Source of the DNA: Chloroflexota bacterium
GTDB taxonomy: Bacteria; Chloroflexota; Anaerolineae; Anaerolineales; UBA11579
DNA length: 64,000 nucleotides
Assembly (NCBI GenBank): GCA_016191875.1
Contig: JACPVG010000036.1
Span: 248,001-312,000 of the forward strand
Direction of reading: 5' to 3'
Shown in pieces: positions 15,475 to 25,212 of this stretch (position 1 is the stretch's first letter; each line of letters opens with the position of its first letter). The notes beneath the pieces were generated by a model that was given only the letters and a program-made list of their open reading frames with translations, had not been told where the DNA came from and searched no databases. Position numbers and translations under genes: made by a program.

Positions 15475-15568
15475 TCAAAGGCGGCAACCGGAAGCTGGCG
15501 AATGGTTTGTGGTAATCGTCCCCAACGCAGAATCGTGTGTACCGGTGTGCCTGATTACCTGCGCCCTA

Positions 15569-16885
15569 TTATTCGTACTTCAGCGCCTGAATCGGTATCA
15601 TAGTGGCGGCGCGCAGCGCCGGATACAGGCCGGAAAGCAGGCCGATGATGGTGGCGAACACGACGACAAACGGCGGCAGCCACGGAGGTGTATACACCGC
15701 CACGCTGGGCGGCGGCCCGCCGTTGGTGGCGGACTGCCCCGCTAGGTAGGCCAGGGCCAGCACGTTGATGATCTGCCCGGCCGCCCAGCCGAAGAGCACC
15801 CCGCCCGCGCCGCCCAGCAGGCCGATGCCGGCCGCCTCGCCCAGGAAGATGCTCATCACGTCCCGGTTGGTGGCCCCGATGGCTTTCATCAGGCCAATCT
15901 CGCGGGTGCGCTCCAGGATCGCCATGGTCATCGTGTTGGCAATGCCGATGGCGGCCACCAGCAGAGCGATGGCGCCCACCCCGCCGAAGATGATCTGCAA
16001 GATGAGGTAGAACGAGTTGATGCCCTCGACAAATGATTGCGGGCTGTAAGCCTGGTAGCCGAGCGCCACGATGGCATCGGTCACCTCCACCGTCTGGCGG
16101 GCATCTTCCACCTTGACCAGCGCCTGGTTGTAGCCGTCCTTATCGCGGTTGATGCGGCGGCCCATGCTCCATTCGTTCCACTTGGTCAGCTCATCCAGCG
16201 AAATGTACATCGACCAGTCCGGCTCGTTGCGGGTTTCGGTCAGCACGCCCGCCACCCGCAGCTGGTAGGTCTTGCGCGTTTCGGTGCCGTCCTGGTTCCA
16301 GCGGATGAGCACTACCCGGATGGTTTCGCCCATCAGGTCGGGCGGCGGGGGCGGCTCCTGGCCGGGGCGTATGCGCGGGTCGTAGAAACTGGCCGCCACC
16401 TGGCTGCCGATGATGACCGTGTTTTTCCCCACTAGGGTCTCACCCTGGGTTGCCGTCAGGCTCAGGTTGCTGAGGTTGTCCGTGCCGATGCCGATGATGC
16501 CGACGTAGCCCTCCAGTCGACCGTATTGCAGCATCAACCCGCCGTTGAAGTAATCGCGCGGCACCACAGCCATGACCCCGGGGATGGCGGCGAAATCCCT
16601 GAGGGTCTGGTTGGTGATCAGCACGGGGTCGCTGGGGGACTCTCCACCCCCGCTCGGGCCCGGCCCGTAGTAATAGCCGCCATAAGTCGGGTAGACCTGA
16701 ATCTGGGTCAGGTCGCCGATGCCATAGAGCTGTTCGTTGGCGTTGCGCTGCAAGCCGGTGGCGAGGGACACCAGCACCAGCACGGCCGAGGTGCCGATGA
16801 CCACGCCAAAGGCGGTCAGCGCCACGCGCGCCTTGCGGCGGCCGAGGTTCTCAAAGACAAGGCGGACAAGGTCGAGGAACTTCAT
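15569..16885 (-). CDS. MacB-like ABC transporter permease
   Basis: 438 aa with the MacB/FtsX topology: one N-terminal membrane helix ([29 protein letters not shown]), a large extracytoplasmic domain (about 45-290), then three C-terminal helices. The coupling segment [35 protein letters not shown] is the FtsX/MacB hallmark. These proteins do not transport in the classical way but drive extraction or release of lipoproteins, peptides or drugs by mechanotransmission. It is the last gene of the ATPase - exported protein - permease operon, starting 3 nt after the preceding stop. Confidence 0.93.
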   Translation of the reverse strand: MKFLDLVRLVFENLGRRKARVALTAFGVVIGTSAVLVLVSLATGLQRNANEQLYGIGDLTQIQVYPTYGGYYYGPGPSGGGESPSDPVLITNQTLRDFAAIPGVMAVVPRDYFNGGLMLQYGRLEGYVGIIGIGTDNLSNLSLTATQGETLVGKNTVIIGSQVAASFYDPRIRPGQEPPPPPDLMGETIRVVLIRWNQDGTETRKTYQLRVAGVLTETRNEPDWSMYISLDELTKWNEWSMGRRINRDKDGYNQALVKVEDARQTVEVTDAIVALGYQAYSPQSFVEGINSFYLILQIIFGGVGAIALLVAAIGIANTMTMAILERTREIGLMKAIGATNRDVMSIFLGEAAGIGLLGGAGGVLFGWAAGQIINVLALAYLAGQSATNGGPPPSVAVYTPPWLPPFVVVFATIIGLLSGLYPALRAATMIPIQALKYE

Positions 16886-16888
16886 GGT

Positions 16889-18355
16889 CTAGGGCGATTT
16901 TCCGCCGCCTCCGCCGCCCCCGCCGCCGGGAGGAGTGTAGGGCGTGGTGTAGCCGTCGCCGTAGGGCGTGGTCACCTCGCTGCCGGTGTCGGCGCTGCTG
17001 TCCAGCCCGAGCAAGCCCAGGAAGAAGCGCCAGACCTTTTGCAGAAAGGTCTCTTCCGTTGGGGGCGGCTGGTACTCGCCGTAAGGCGGGTAGCCGTAGC
17101 CTTCGGGCGGGTAGCCGTAGGCCGGGCTGCTTTCCACCTGCACTTCCAGCGTGCGGGTCAGGGTCTGCGGGTCGTTGAAGTCATCCGTGTATTCGACCGT
17201 GATGTTCAGCGTCAGCAGGCCTTCGAAGTCAGGAGTGAAGGCAGCGTCCAGCGTGTTGTAGCCGCCCGGGTCAAGCGGGCCGACCAGGAGGGTGTTGTTC
17301 TCGAAGTATGCGCCGTCGGCGCTCACAGTCATACTGCCCAGGATGATGGTTTTGCGCCCGAGGTTGACGATCTGCAGGGGCAGGAAGTTGGCCTGCCCGG
17401 CGAAGAACGGCCCGGCCGGCTGGTAGAAGGAGATCTCCACGTTGGGCGGGGAGTACACCAGCAGCGTGATGACCTGATTGTCGACCCGGGTCTCGTTGTT
17501 CTTGTCCAGGTACACGAACGAGATCGGGAAGGAGTACGCCCCTGGCTCGGTGGTGACGTTGACGATGAGCGGCTGGGCGGCCGAGATTGTGCCCCCGGCC
17601 GGGACGCTGCCGATGGCCTGCACGTTGGAAACGCCCAGCGGCGAAAACTTGGAGAAATCCCCGCCGGACACAGTCGGCTGGCCGGTGCCTTCGTCGCCCG
17701 TGCCGGTCTGCACCGTGGCGCCGCCCGCCACCATCAGCACATCCGCGGCGTTGGCGCTGCCCACGTTCTTCACCTCCAGGCTCAACTCAAAACGCGTGCC
17801 GGGGGCCAGTTCCACGGGGTCGGTCCTGTAACCGACGATGACCAGTTGCGGGCGCGCCTGCGGCGTGGGTGTGGCGGTGGGCACGGGCGGGCCGTAGTAC
17901 ACGGCGGTGGCGGTAGGGCTTGGCGCCATGGTGACCACCACGGTGAAGGATTCACTGTACGAGTTGGCGGCCGCGTCCGAATAGGTGATGGTGACCGGCA
18001 TGGAAACCGGCGCATCGCCCGGCAGGGCATCGCTGGCGATCATGACCTGTTCGATTTCCTTACTGGTGTTCACGTTGAGCACGCCCAGCGAATACACCCC
18101 GCCGGCGCGGCGCGGAAAGACATCGCCGCTGCCCAGCGTGACCACCAGGTCGGTGGCCTGTTCAGTGCCCTGGTTCTTGAAGCGCAGGTACAGGTCGAAC
18201 TCCTGGCCGGGATGCACCGTGCCGGGCTTGATGACGTATTCCGCCAGCACCACCACCGGCCGTCCGGCGGCGAGGGCCGGGGCGGGCGCGCCGGCGGCGA
18301 GGGCGGCCAGAGCGATGATGCTCAGCGTGAGGAGGGACAGGGTGAACTTCTTCAT
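16889..18355 (-). CDS. Exported CARDB-like repeat protein of the ABC operon
   Basis: 488 aa. Signal peptide at 1-30 ([24 protein letters not shown]). Then at least three immunoglobulin-like repeats of the COG1361/CARDB type: [56 protein letters not shown], and [24 protein letters not shown]. Near the C-terminus a Tyr/Pro-rich stretch, a hydrophobic [10 protein letters not shown] and a run of nine glycines. It occupies the place where MacA-type adaptors occur in MacAB systems, so it may be the extracellular partner of the permease (inference). Its ATG overlaps the ATPase stop by 4 nt. Confidence 0.8.
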   Translation of the reverse strand: MKKFTLSLLTLSIIALAALAAGAPAPALAAGRPVVVLAEYVIKPGTVHPGQEFDLYLRFKNQGTEQATDLVVTLGSGDVFPRRAGGVYSLGVLNVNTSKEIEQVMIASDALPGDAPVSMPVTITYSDAAANSYSESFTVVVTMAPSPTATAVYYGPPVPTATPTPQARPQLVIVGYRTDPVELAPGTRFELSLEVKNVGSANAADVLMVAGGATVQTGTGDEGTGQPTVSGGDFSKFSPLGVSNVQAIGSVPAGGTISAAQPLIVNVTTEPGAYSFPISFVYLDKNNETRVDNQVITLLVYSPPNVEISFYQPAGPFFAGQANFLPLQIVNLGRKTIILGSMTVSADGAYFENNTLLVGPLDPGGYNTLDAAFTPDFEGLLTLNITVEYTDDFNDPQTLTRTLEVQVESSPAYGYPPEGYGYPPYGEYQPPPTEETFLQKVWRFFLGLLGLDSSADTGSEVTTPYGDGYTTPYTPPGGGGGGGGGKSP

Positions 18356-19059
18356 CGGGAACGGCTCCTGGATTTCTTGGGTTTCCCATTCGGAGATGGC
18401 ACGATGCGGCCATCCAACAGGTGTACCTGGTGGGTGGAGAACTTGGTCAGGCGTGTGTCGTGGGTGACCATGACGACCGTGGCGCCGTCGCGCTGCAGTT
18501 CCGCCAGCAGTTCCATGATGTTTTCGCCGCTGGCGGTATCCAGGTTGCCGGTGGGTTCATCGGCCAGGATCAGGCGCGGGGTGTTCACCAGGGCGCGCGC
18601 CACCGCCACACGCTGCTGCTGGCCGCCGGAGAGTTCGCCCGGCTTGTGGTCGGCGCGGTCGGCCATGCCCACCCGTTCCAGCAACTCCTGCGCCCGCGCC
18701 TTGCGCTGGCGTTTGGGGATGCCGGCGAACTGCATCGGGAACGACACGTTTTCCAGGGCGGTCATGCTGGTAATGAGGTTATAGGACTGGAAGATGAAGC
18801 CGACCTTCTGGCGGCGGAAGCGCGCCAGGCCGTTTTCGTCCATCCGGTCAATGGGCTCGCCATCCACCTGGATGCTGCCCTGGCTGGGGCGGTCCAGCCC
18901 GCCCAGCAAATGCAAAAGGGTGGACTTGCCCGACCCGGATGGGCCGAGAATCTGGCAGAAGGCGTTTTCCGGGACGGCGAGATCCACACCCTGCAACGCG
19001 GTGACGACGTTCTCGCCCATCTGGAAGCGCTTCGCAAGCGCGGCGGTTTGAACGAGCAT
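18352..19059 (-). CDS. MacB/LolD-type ABC transporter ATPase
   Basis: 235 aa. Walker [13 protein letters not shown]-loop FIFQSYNLI, signature [15 protein letters not shown], Walker [13 protein letters not shown] and the H-loop MVTHD are all intact, in the order and spacing of the LolD/MacB ATPase group. A basic KKSRSRSR tail ends the protein. It powers the MacB-like permease encoded two genes downstream. It starts 9 nt after the Yip1-like gene and overlaps the next gene by ATGA, so four genes form one operon. Confidence 0.95.
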   Translation of the reverse strand: MLVQTAALAKRFQMGENVVTALQGVDLAVPENAFCQILGPSGSGKSTLLHLLGGLDRPSQGSIQVDGEPIDRMDENGLARFRRQKVGFIFQSYNLITSMTALENVSFPMQFAGIPKRQRKARAQELLERVGMADRADHKPGELSGGQQQRVAVARALVNTPRLILADEPTGNLDTASGENIMELLAELQRDGATVVMVTHDTRLTKFSTHQVHLLDGRIVPSPNGKPKKSRSRSR

Positions 19060-19068
19060 GGGGGCGGC

Positions 19069-19845
19069 TTAGAAGAATGGCCGGATGAAGGTGAGCGAGC
19101 CCAGCTGCGACAGCCCGGCCAGCGCCAGGGCGAACAACGCCATCGGCAGCAGGCGGCTGAGCAGCGCGCCGCCCAGCACTCGGGTCCGGGCGAGGCCGGT
19201 ATAGGCCAGCGCGCCCAGAATCAGCAGGACGACGTGCCATATCAGGAACAGGTCGGTCATGCCCAGCAGCGCAGCGAGGAAACTGAGGCCGAAACCCTCG
19301 CCCGCCGGGACGAACCCGGCCAGGCCGGGGGCGTCGATCAGGCTGCGCGAGCCCAGCACCACGACCGCCCGCAGCAGATCGCGCAGGCCGAAGGGCAGGC
19401 TGGCCCAGGCGGCCAGGTTGAGCGCCTGCCCGCCGGCGCCGCGCCCGCCCATGAGGGTCAGCCCCAGGTGCAACAACCCGCCCACCACCAGCCAGCCCAG
19501 CCACAGTTTGAGCAGGGCGGCCAGCAGCGGCAGGACGAATAGGAACACCGGACCGTTGATGGACTGGGCGGCCTGCATGTACTGGGCTTGTTGTTCGGGC
19601 GTATACCATTGGAAGTCGGGCGGCAGGGCGATCTCGCCGGCCAGGGCGATCTGGCGGCGGATGAGGCCGTTGGCGACCACGGCGATGGCGCTGGTGGCCG
19701 AAAGAATCAACAACGGGACGAGCCAGTTGGGCTTTTCGTCGGTGGTGACCTCACCCAGCGTCTGGCGCGGCTGTATGAACAGCGACCACAGCCGGCGCAC
19801 AGCCGGGCGGATCGCGGAGGAGTTCGATGGTTGTGCAGTGGTCAT
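19069..19845 (-). CDS. Yip1-family membrane protein
   Basis: 258 aa with about five membrane segments. The motif FIQPRQTLGEVTTDEKPNWLVPLLIL at the N-terminus and the following helices are typical of bacterial Yip1/YIF1-domain proteins. ATG 19845 is taken in place of a longer frame to 19914, as GAGG precedes it and MTTAQPSNSS is a normal cytoplasmic start. It leads the ABC operon. Yip1 proteins often neighbour ABC genes but have no established bacterial function, so a helper or assembly role is a guess. Confidence 0.8.
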   Translation of the reverse strand: MTTAQPSNSSAIRPAVRRLWSLFIQPRQTLGEVTTDEKPNWLVPLLILSATSAIAVVANGLIRRQIALAGEIALPPDFQWYTPEQQAQYMQAAQSINGPVFLFVLPLLAALLKLWLGWLVVGGLLHLGLTLMGGRGAGGQALNLAAWASLPFGLRDLLRAVVVLGSRSLIDAPGLAGFVPAGEGFGLSFLAALLGMTDLFLIWHVVLLILGALAYTGLARTRVLGGALLSRLLPMALFALALAGLSQLGSLTFIRPFF

Positions 19846-20112
19846 TGACGGGTCGCCTCGCTCACGTGGTTGCCCACAGAGTCTAATCGAGAGCAGCAGA
19901 ATTGTCCTCCCCAAAAAGTGGGAGGGGGAGGAAATATCGGCAATTGGCGAATTTGGAAAGTCCTCATCCGCGCTCGTCTGTGGTCATCGCCTTGGGCGCC
20001 GCCTGCTGTGTTACCGGGATGTAAAAAGACCGTAAGGCCGTTGTAATCGCCCGCTGGCTGGTATCCAAAATGGAATACAATGGCATCAACAAACCGCATC
20101 GCGAGGTGGCGT
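19846..20112. other. Divergent intergenic region
   Basis: 267 nt between the minus-strand ABC operon and ridA. A TACAAT (20076-20081) is a plausible -10 for ridA. No second clear promoter, repeat or RNA structure was found. Confidence 0.4.
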
Positions 20113-20511
20113 ATGAAAATCGAAAAGCAGGTCATCATCCCGGCCGGCGGGGCCAAGCCGCTGGCGCCGTATTCCCCCGGCATCCGCGCCGGCCAGTTCG
20201 TCTTCACCGCCGGGCAGGTCGGGTTGGACCCGGCGGCCCACAAACTTGTGCCCGGCGGCGTACAGGCCGAGGCGCGCCAGGCGTTGGAAAACCTCAAGAA
20301 GATTCTGGAAGCCGCCGGCTCCAGCATGGGCCAGGTGGTCAAGACCACCGTGTTCATGACCGAGATGTCCAACTACGGCCCGATAAACGAAGTCTATGGC
20401 GAATACTTCAAGGAAAATCCCCCGGCGCGCTCCGCCGTGGCGGTGCGCGAACTGCCCGCCGGCGCGCTGGTCGAGATCGAAGCCATCGCGCTGGTGAGCG
20501 AGGGCGAATGA
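20113..20511 (+). CDS. ridA: RidA family enamine/imine deaminase
   Basis: 132 aa, normal size. PYSPGIRAGQFVFTAGQVGLDP and ENPPARSAVAVRELPAGALVEIEAIAL are family signatures; R106 is the catalytic arginine that binds the substrate carboxylate. RidA hydrolyses reactive 2-aminoacrylate-type intermediates made by PLP enzymes. ATG 20113 follows GAGGTGG; a longer frame exists upstream but MKIEKQ is the usual start. The stop overlaps the ATG of the response regulator (ATGA), so ridA leads a three-gene operon with a two-component system. Confidence 0.95.
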   Translation: MKIEKQVIIPAGGAKPLAPYSPGIRAGQFVFTAGQVGLDPAAHKLVPGGVQAEARQALENLKKILEAAGSSMGQVVKTTVFMTEMSNYGPINEVYGEYFKENPPARSAVAVRELPAGALVEIEAIALVSEGE

Positions 20512-21185
20512 GCGGCGAATTGATCCTGCTGGTGGACGACGAACCCAGCATTCTGGAACTTGCCCAGCTCTACCTGGAGCAGGAAGGTTACCGCGTCAAG
20601 ACGGCCGCCGATGGCTTGGGCGCGCTGGATGCCGTGGAGCAGCGCAAGCCGGCCCTGGTGGTGCTCGATGTGATGCTGCCGAAGATGGACGGTTTCGAAG
20701 TCTGCCGCAAACTGCGCGCCGAGGGCAACCCGGTGCTCATCCTGATGCTCACCGCCCGCGATGACGACATCGACAAGATCGTCGGGCTGGAGATCGGCGC
20801 CGACGATTACATGACCAAGCCCTTCAACCCGCGCGAACTGGTGGCGCGGGTGCGGGCCATCCTGCGGCGGGCCGAACGGCCCAACAAGGAAGGCGCGGCT
20901 ATCACTGTTGGCGACCTGACCATCGACCCCGCCCGGCGGGAAGTGACCGTGAACGGCGCGCCGGTGGATCTGCGCGCCCAGGAATTTGACCTGCTCTACG
21001 CTTTCGCCCTGCACAAAGGGCTGGTGCTGGCGCGCGAGAAGTTGCTCAGCCTGGCATGGGGCTATGATTATTACGGTCAATCGCGCACCGTGGATGTGCA
21101 CGTCGCCCACCTGCGTAAGCGCATCGCTGGCAGCCAGGTGAAGATCGAGACCGTCACCGGGGTGGGCTACAAGCTGGTGGTTTGA
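20508..21185 (+). CDS. OmpR/PhoB family response regulator
   Basis: 225 aa. Receiver: LLVDDEP, phospho-acceptor D54 in VVLDVMLPKMDG, T in LMLTARDDD and K in DDYMTKPFNPREL. The C-terminal winged helix has VTVNGAPVDLRAQEFDLLYAFALHKGLVLAREKLLSLAWGY and the wing segment SRTVDVHVAHLRKRI. It should be phosphorylated by the histidine kinase whose start codon overlaps its stop (TGATG). Targets are unknown. Start ATG 20508 lies inside the ridA stop region. Confidence 0.96.
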   Translation: MSGELILLVDDEPSILELAQLYLEQEGYRVKTAADGLGALDAVEQRKPALVVLDVMLPKMDGFEVCRKLRAEGNPVLILMLTARDDDIDKIVGLEIGADDYMTKPFNPRELVARVRAILRRAERPNKEGAAITVGDLTIDPARREVTVNGAPVDLRAQEFDLLYAFALHKGLVLAREKLLSLAWGYDYYGQSRTVDVHVAHLRKRIAGSQVKIETVTGVGYKLVV

Positions 21186-22612
21186 TGTTCAATTCGCTGG
21201 CGGCGCGCCTGTGGCTGACCTACGCGCTGGTGACGGCCGTGGTCCTGGCGCTGGTGGCGGCCGCCATCGCTTTCTACCTGTTGGGCAATCCCATTGAAGT
21301 GCGCCAGGCCAACCTGCGCCTGGGGGCGGCCAGCGAGGTGCTCGGCCAGAACGGCCGCCTGCCGCTCAACGACCCGGAAGAACTGCAAAGCCTGGTGGCG
21401 CGCGCCGCCGAATTGCTGGACGTGCGGGTGATGATCGTGCGCGCCGATGGGCACATCGTCGCCGATTCTGAACCCGCAGAATCCGGCCCGCTCCAGGTGG
21501 AAGCGGGAGATGGCCAGCCGGGCGGTCCGGCCACGCGGACGCTGGTGGATTCTCAGGGCCAGCGCTGGTTGTACACCGTGCGGCCATTGACCCACGCCCC
21601 GGGTTTCTTCTTGGTGACCGCGACGCCGCGCCCGCGCGCTACAGTGCGCGGCATCCTCAGCGATGAGTTGTTCCGGCCGCTGTTCCGGGCCGGGGCGCTG
21701 GCGTTGGGGCTGGCGCTGCTGTTCAGTATCCTCATCAGCCGCTGGGTGGCCGGGCCGCTCCAGCGCATGTCGGCCTCGGCGCGCGCCATGGCCGAAGGCC
21801 AGTTCCAGCCGGTGAAGCCCGAAGGCCCCAACGAGGTGCAGGCGCTGGCGCGTTCGTTCAACGAGATGGCCGGGCGGGTGGTCGCCGGCCAGCGCAGCCA
21901 GCGCGATTTCGTCGCCAACGTGTCTCATGAACTCAAAACACCCCTGACGGCCATCCAGGGCTTTGCCCAGGCCATTTTGGACGGCACAGCCCGCACCCCA
22001 GAAGCCCTGCACAAGGCCGCCCAGGTGATTCACGATGAGGCTGCCCGTATGCACCGCCTGGTGCTGGACCTGCTCGACCTGGCGCGCCTGGATGCCGGCA
22101 TCGTGGCGTTCGACCGCCAGCCCATGGATCTGGCCGCCTTGCTGCGTGGCGTGGCCGAGAAGTTCGCCCTGCAATCCCAGACGGCCGGGGTGGCCCTGGA
22201 TGTGGTGCTGGACGAACTGCCGCGCATTGTGGGCGACGGCGACCGGCTGGCCCAGGTGTTCACCAACCTGGTGGATAACGCCATCCAGCATGCGCCGTCG
22301 GGCGGCTGGGTGCGGCTGCGCGGCGGCCAGCAGGACGGCGTGTTGACCGTCAGCGTGGCCGACAACGGCCCCGGCATCCCATCCGAAGAACAGGCGCGCA
22401 TCTTCGAGCGTTTCTACCAGGTCGATAAGGCCCGCGGCGGCGGCGCAGGGCGCGGCGTTGGCCTTGGGCTGGCCATCGCCCGCGAGATCGTTCAGGCGCA
22501 CGGCGGCCGCCTTACGCTCGAGAGCCAACTGGGGGAGGGCAGCCGGTTCAGCGTTTCGCTGCCGCTCGTCCGCCCGGATGATTCGACGGTAAAGATGAAG
22601 ATAAAACGGTGA
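21185..22612 (+). CDS. Membrane sensor histidine kinase
   Basis: 475 aa. TM1 at about 8-30, an extracytoplasmic sensor of about 130 residues, and TM2 at about 165-185. Then HAMP (WVAGPLQRMSASARAMAEGQF), HisKA with H248 in VSHELKTPLTAIQGFAQA, and the ATP-binding domain: N box FTNLVDNAIQHA, G1 VADNGPGIPSEEQARIFERFY, G2 GRGVGLGLAIAREIVQAHGG. It is the partner of the adjacent OmpR-type regulator. The ligand is not evident from the sensor domain. Confidence 0.96.
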   Translation: MFNSLAARLWLTYALVTAVVLALVAAAIAFYLLGNPIEVRQANLRLGAASEVLGQNGRLPLNDPEELQSLVARAAELLDVRVMIVRADGHIVADSEPAESGPLQVEAGDGQPGGPATRTLVDSQGQRWLYTVRPLTHAPGFFLVTATPRPRATVRGILSDELFRPLFRAGALALGLALLFSILISRWVAGPLQRMSASARAMAEGQFQPVKPEGPNEVQALARSFNEMAGRVVAGQRSQRDFVANVSHELKTPLTAIQGFAQAILDGTARTPEALHKAAQVIHDEAARMHRLVLDLLDLARLDAGIVAFDRQPMDLAALLRGVAEKFALQSQTAGVALDVVLDELPRIVGDGDRLAQVFTNLVDNAIQHAPSGGWVRLRGGQQDGVLTVSVADNGPGIPSEEQARIFERFYQVDKARGGGAGRGVGLGLAIAREIVQAHGGRLTLESQLGEGSRFSVSLPLVRPDDSTVKMKIKR

Positions 22613-22614
22613 TT

Positions 22615-22742
22615 GGTAACTGGTAACCGGTAAATTAATTCCGGGGGCGATGTTGTACAATCTATCGGCAGATAGCACCCGCGGATGTAGCTCCACGCGC
22701 ATCACGTAACACGTAATTGCAAATTACTACTTACCAGTTACC
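22615..22742. repeat. Distant 12-bp inverted repeat
   Basis: GGTAACTGGTAA (22615-22626) and its perfect complement TTACCAGTTACC (22731-22742) bracket the 139-nt gap before the glycosyltransferase. A TACAAT -10 candidate is inside at 22656. Related text (ATGGTAACTGGCAACT) appears in the gap at 41.02 kb, so this is a dispersed intergenic sequence type. Confidence 0.55.
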
Positions 22743-22751
22743 TGCCTTCTC

Positions 22752-23756
22752 ATGCCTTCCGTCTCCATCATCATCCCCTGCTACAACGAAGAAAAGACCA
22801 TCGCCAAGCTGCTGGCCGCGCTGGCCGCCCAGGAATACCCGCGCGCGGACATGGAAGTCATTATCTCGGATGGGCGCTCCGAGGATGGCACGCTGGCGGC
22901 CATCGAGGCCTTCCGGCAGGCCCACCTCGATGTGGCGCTTCGCACGCTTGTCAATCCGGGGCGCAGCATTCCGGCGGCGCTCAACATCGCCATTGGCGCT
23001 GCCCAGGGCGAGTTCATCGTGCGGCTGGATGCCCATTCCGTCCCGCACCCCGGCTACATTGCCAACAGCGTGCGCCTGCTCCAGGAGGGCCGGGGCGGCA
23101 ACGTCGGCGGCGTATGGGAAATACTCCCCGGCGCGGACACCTGGATGGCGCGCGGCATCGCCCTGGCGGCGGCGCACCCTCTGGGCGTGGGCGACGCCTT
23201 CTATCGCTACACCGACAAGGCCGGGCCGGTGGATACCGTGCCGTTTGGCGCGTTCCGGCGCTCGTTGATTGCAGAAATCGGCGGGTTCGACGAAACCCTG
23301 CTGGCCAACGAGGACTATGAGTTCAACGCCCGCGTGCGCGCATCCGGCCGGGCGGTGTACCTGGACCCTTCCATCCGGGCGGCCTATTTCGCCCGCCCCA
23401 CGCTGGCGGCCCTGGCGCGCCAGTACGCCCGCTACGGTTTCTGGAAGACACGCATGCTGGCCCGCTACCCTGCCACCCTGCGCTGGCGGCAGGCGCTGCC
23501 GCCGCTGTTCATCCTGGGCCTGGCTGGCGGCGCGCTGGCGTGGCCCTGGCTGGCGGCCCTGCGCTTGCTCTATCTGGGCGTGGTGGTATCATATGGGGTG
23601 GCTCTGCTGGCGGTCGGGTCAGCCTTGGCCGTGCGGCAGCGGCAGTGGAGCCTGTTCTTCAGCGTCCCGTTGGCGATCGCCACGATGCACCTGGCGTGGG
23701 GGGGCGCTTTTTTGTGGGGCGCCTTCAGCCTGCCGCTGGCGCGACGCCAACACTGA
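22752..23756 (+). CDS. Family 2 glycosyltransferase
   Basis: 334 aa. GT-A fold: SIIIPCYNEEKTIAKLLAAL, VIISDGRSEDGT, the metal-site variant RLDAHSVPHPG, and NEDYEFNARVRASGR near the acceptor side. The C-terminal 90 residues hold two or three membrane helices. The closest style is ExoA/succinoglycan-type transferases that add sugars to a lipid-linked precursor at the inner face of the membrane. It is first in a glycan cluster with a sugar-phosphate transferase and a nucleotide-sugar dehydratase. No good ribosome-binding site precedes ATG 22752. Confidence 0.92.
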   Translation: MPSVSIIIPCYNEEKTIAKLLAALAAQEYPRADMEVIISDGRSEDGTLAAIEAFRQAHLDVALRTLVNPGRSIPAALNIAIGAAQGEFIVRLDAHSVPHPGYIANSVRLLQEGRGGNVGGVWEILPGADTWMARGIALAAAHPLGVGDAFYRYTDKAGPVDTVPFGAFRRSLIAEIGGFDETLLANEDYEFNARVRASGRAVYLDPSIRAAYFARPTLAALARQYARYGFWKTRMLARYPATLRWRQALPPLFILGLAGGALAWPWLAALRLLYLGVVVSYGVALLAVGSALAVRQRQWSLFFSVPLAIATMHLAWGGAFLWGAFSLPLARRQH

Positions 23757-23762
23757 ACCGCC

Positions 23763-25208
23763 GTGAATCTCCCAAAAACGATGACCCTGCCCAAACGAAC
23801 TTCGCGCACCACCCAGTGGCGACTGCACCTGGGGGAACGCCGCGCCCTGGTGGTGCTGGGCGACCTGTTCATGGCGGGCGTGTCGCTTGTTGTGGGCATT
23901 GGTCTGTGGGCAATCGCCGACATCCCGCGCCTGCCGATTGAGGAATTCCTGCGCACCCGCTTGCAGTGGTGGTTCTTTGCGCTGCCCATCCTTTGGGCGC
24001 TGCTTTTGGTCGACTCCTACGACCCACATAAATCGGATGACCTGCGCCGGACATTCCGGGCAGTGGGGGCGGCAGCCCTGCTTGGCCTGGTGGCCTACAT
24101 GGCCATCTACTTCACCTCGGAGCCTAATTCGCTGCCGCGGCGCGGGGTGGCCGCTTTCCTGCTCTCGGCTTTTGCGCTGACGCTGATCTGGCGTTTCATA
24201 TACATCCAGGTTTTCACCGCGCCGCGTTTCCTGCACCGCGTTTTGCTTGTGGGGGCCGGGAGCACCGGTCAGGCGCTGCTGAGCGTGCTCAACGACATCT
24301 GGCCGCCGCCGTATTACCTGGCCGGGCTAATCGACGACGATCCCGAAAAACAGGGCCAGGAGATGCTCGGCTACACGGTTCTGGGGAGCAGCGACAATAT
24401 CCTCGACATCGTGGCGCGTGAAAGCATCAGCGATATCATTGTCGCCATTTCCGGATTCATGCAGTCGCCGATGTTCCAGGCCCTGTTGGATGCGCAGACC
24501 CGCGGCGTGCAGATCACCCGCATGCCGGTGGCCTACGAGGAACTCCTCGGGCGGGTGCCGGTCCAGCACCTGGAAGCCGACTGGATCCTGCGCAATTTCG
24601 TGGATGAAGCCCGCGTGGGCGCGTTCTACCGCATGGGCAAGCGCCTGCTGGATATCCTGGGCGGGCTGGTCGGCGTGGCGATCCTAGTGCTCATTGGCCC
24701 GATCATTGCTGTGGCGATCTTCCTGGAAGACGGCGCGCCGGTGGTCTTCCAACAGATGCGCGCCGGCCAGGGCAACATCCCCTACAAGATTTACAAATTT
24801 AGGACGATGGTGAAGGACGCCGAAAAGGGCGGCCAGCCGCAACTGGCGCAGGAGAACGACGAGCGCGCCACCCGCGTCGGGCGCATCCTGCGCAAAACCC
24901 ATCTGGACGAGTGGCTGCAATTCATCAATGTGCTGCGCGGCGAGATGAGCCTGGTGGGCCCGCGCCCGGAACGCCCGGAGTTCGTAGAGCATTTCCAACG
25001 CGAGATCCCCTTCTACCGAGCGCGGCTGCTGGTCAAGCCGGGCATCGCCGGCTGGGCGCAGATTCACTTCGCCTATGCCGCCACGCTCGAAGAGATGGTT
25101 ATGAAACTCGAGTACGACCTGTACTACATCAAGCACCGCAACCTGTGGTTAGACGTCGTCATCCTGCTGCGCACTGTCGCAACGGTAATCGGCTTCCGGG
25201 GGCGTTGA
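23763..25208 (+). CDS. Polyprenyl-phosphate sugar-1-phosphate transferase
   Basis: 481 aa (GTG 23763; an ATG at 23781 is a possible alternative). Four N-terminal membrane helices, then a CoA-binding-like Rossmann region ([15 protein letters not shown]). The C-terminal catalytic domain of WbaP/EpsL/CpsE type follows: [60 protein letters not shown]. It would start a surface polysaccharide by moving a sugar phosphate onto undecaprenyl phosphate. The gene follows the glycosyltransferase by 6 nt and precedes the dehydratase by 4 nt. Confidence 0.95.
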   Translation: MNLPKTMTLPKRTSRTTQWRLHLGERRALVVLGDLFMAGVSLVVGIGLWAIADIPRLPIEEFLRTRLQWWFFALPILWALLLVDSYDPHKSDDLRRTFRAVGAAALLGLVAYMAIYFTSEPNSLPRRGVAAFLLSAFALTLIWRFIYIQVFTAPRFLHRVLLVGAGSTGQALLSVLNDIWPPPYYLAGLIDDDPEKQGQEMLGYTVLGSSDNILDIVARESISDIIVAISGFMQSPMFQALLDAQTRGVQITRMPVAYEELLGRVPVQHLEADWILRNFVDEARVGAFYRMGKRLLDILGGLVGVAILVLIGPIIAVAIFLEDGAPVVFQQMRAGQGNIPYKIYKFRTMVKDAEKGGQPQLAQENDERATRVGRILRKTHLDEWLQFINVLRGEMSLVGPRPERPEFVEHFQREIPFYRARLLVKPGIAGWAQIHFAYAATLEEMVMKLEYDLYYIKHRNLWLDVVILLRTVATVIGFRGR

Positions 25209-25212
25209 GCGC

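Noticed and set aside
16526..18784. 752-codon plus-strand open frame
   Set aside because: Antisense to the ABC permease and the exported repeat protein.
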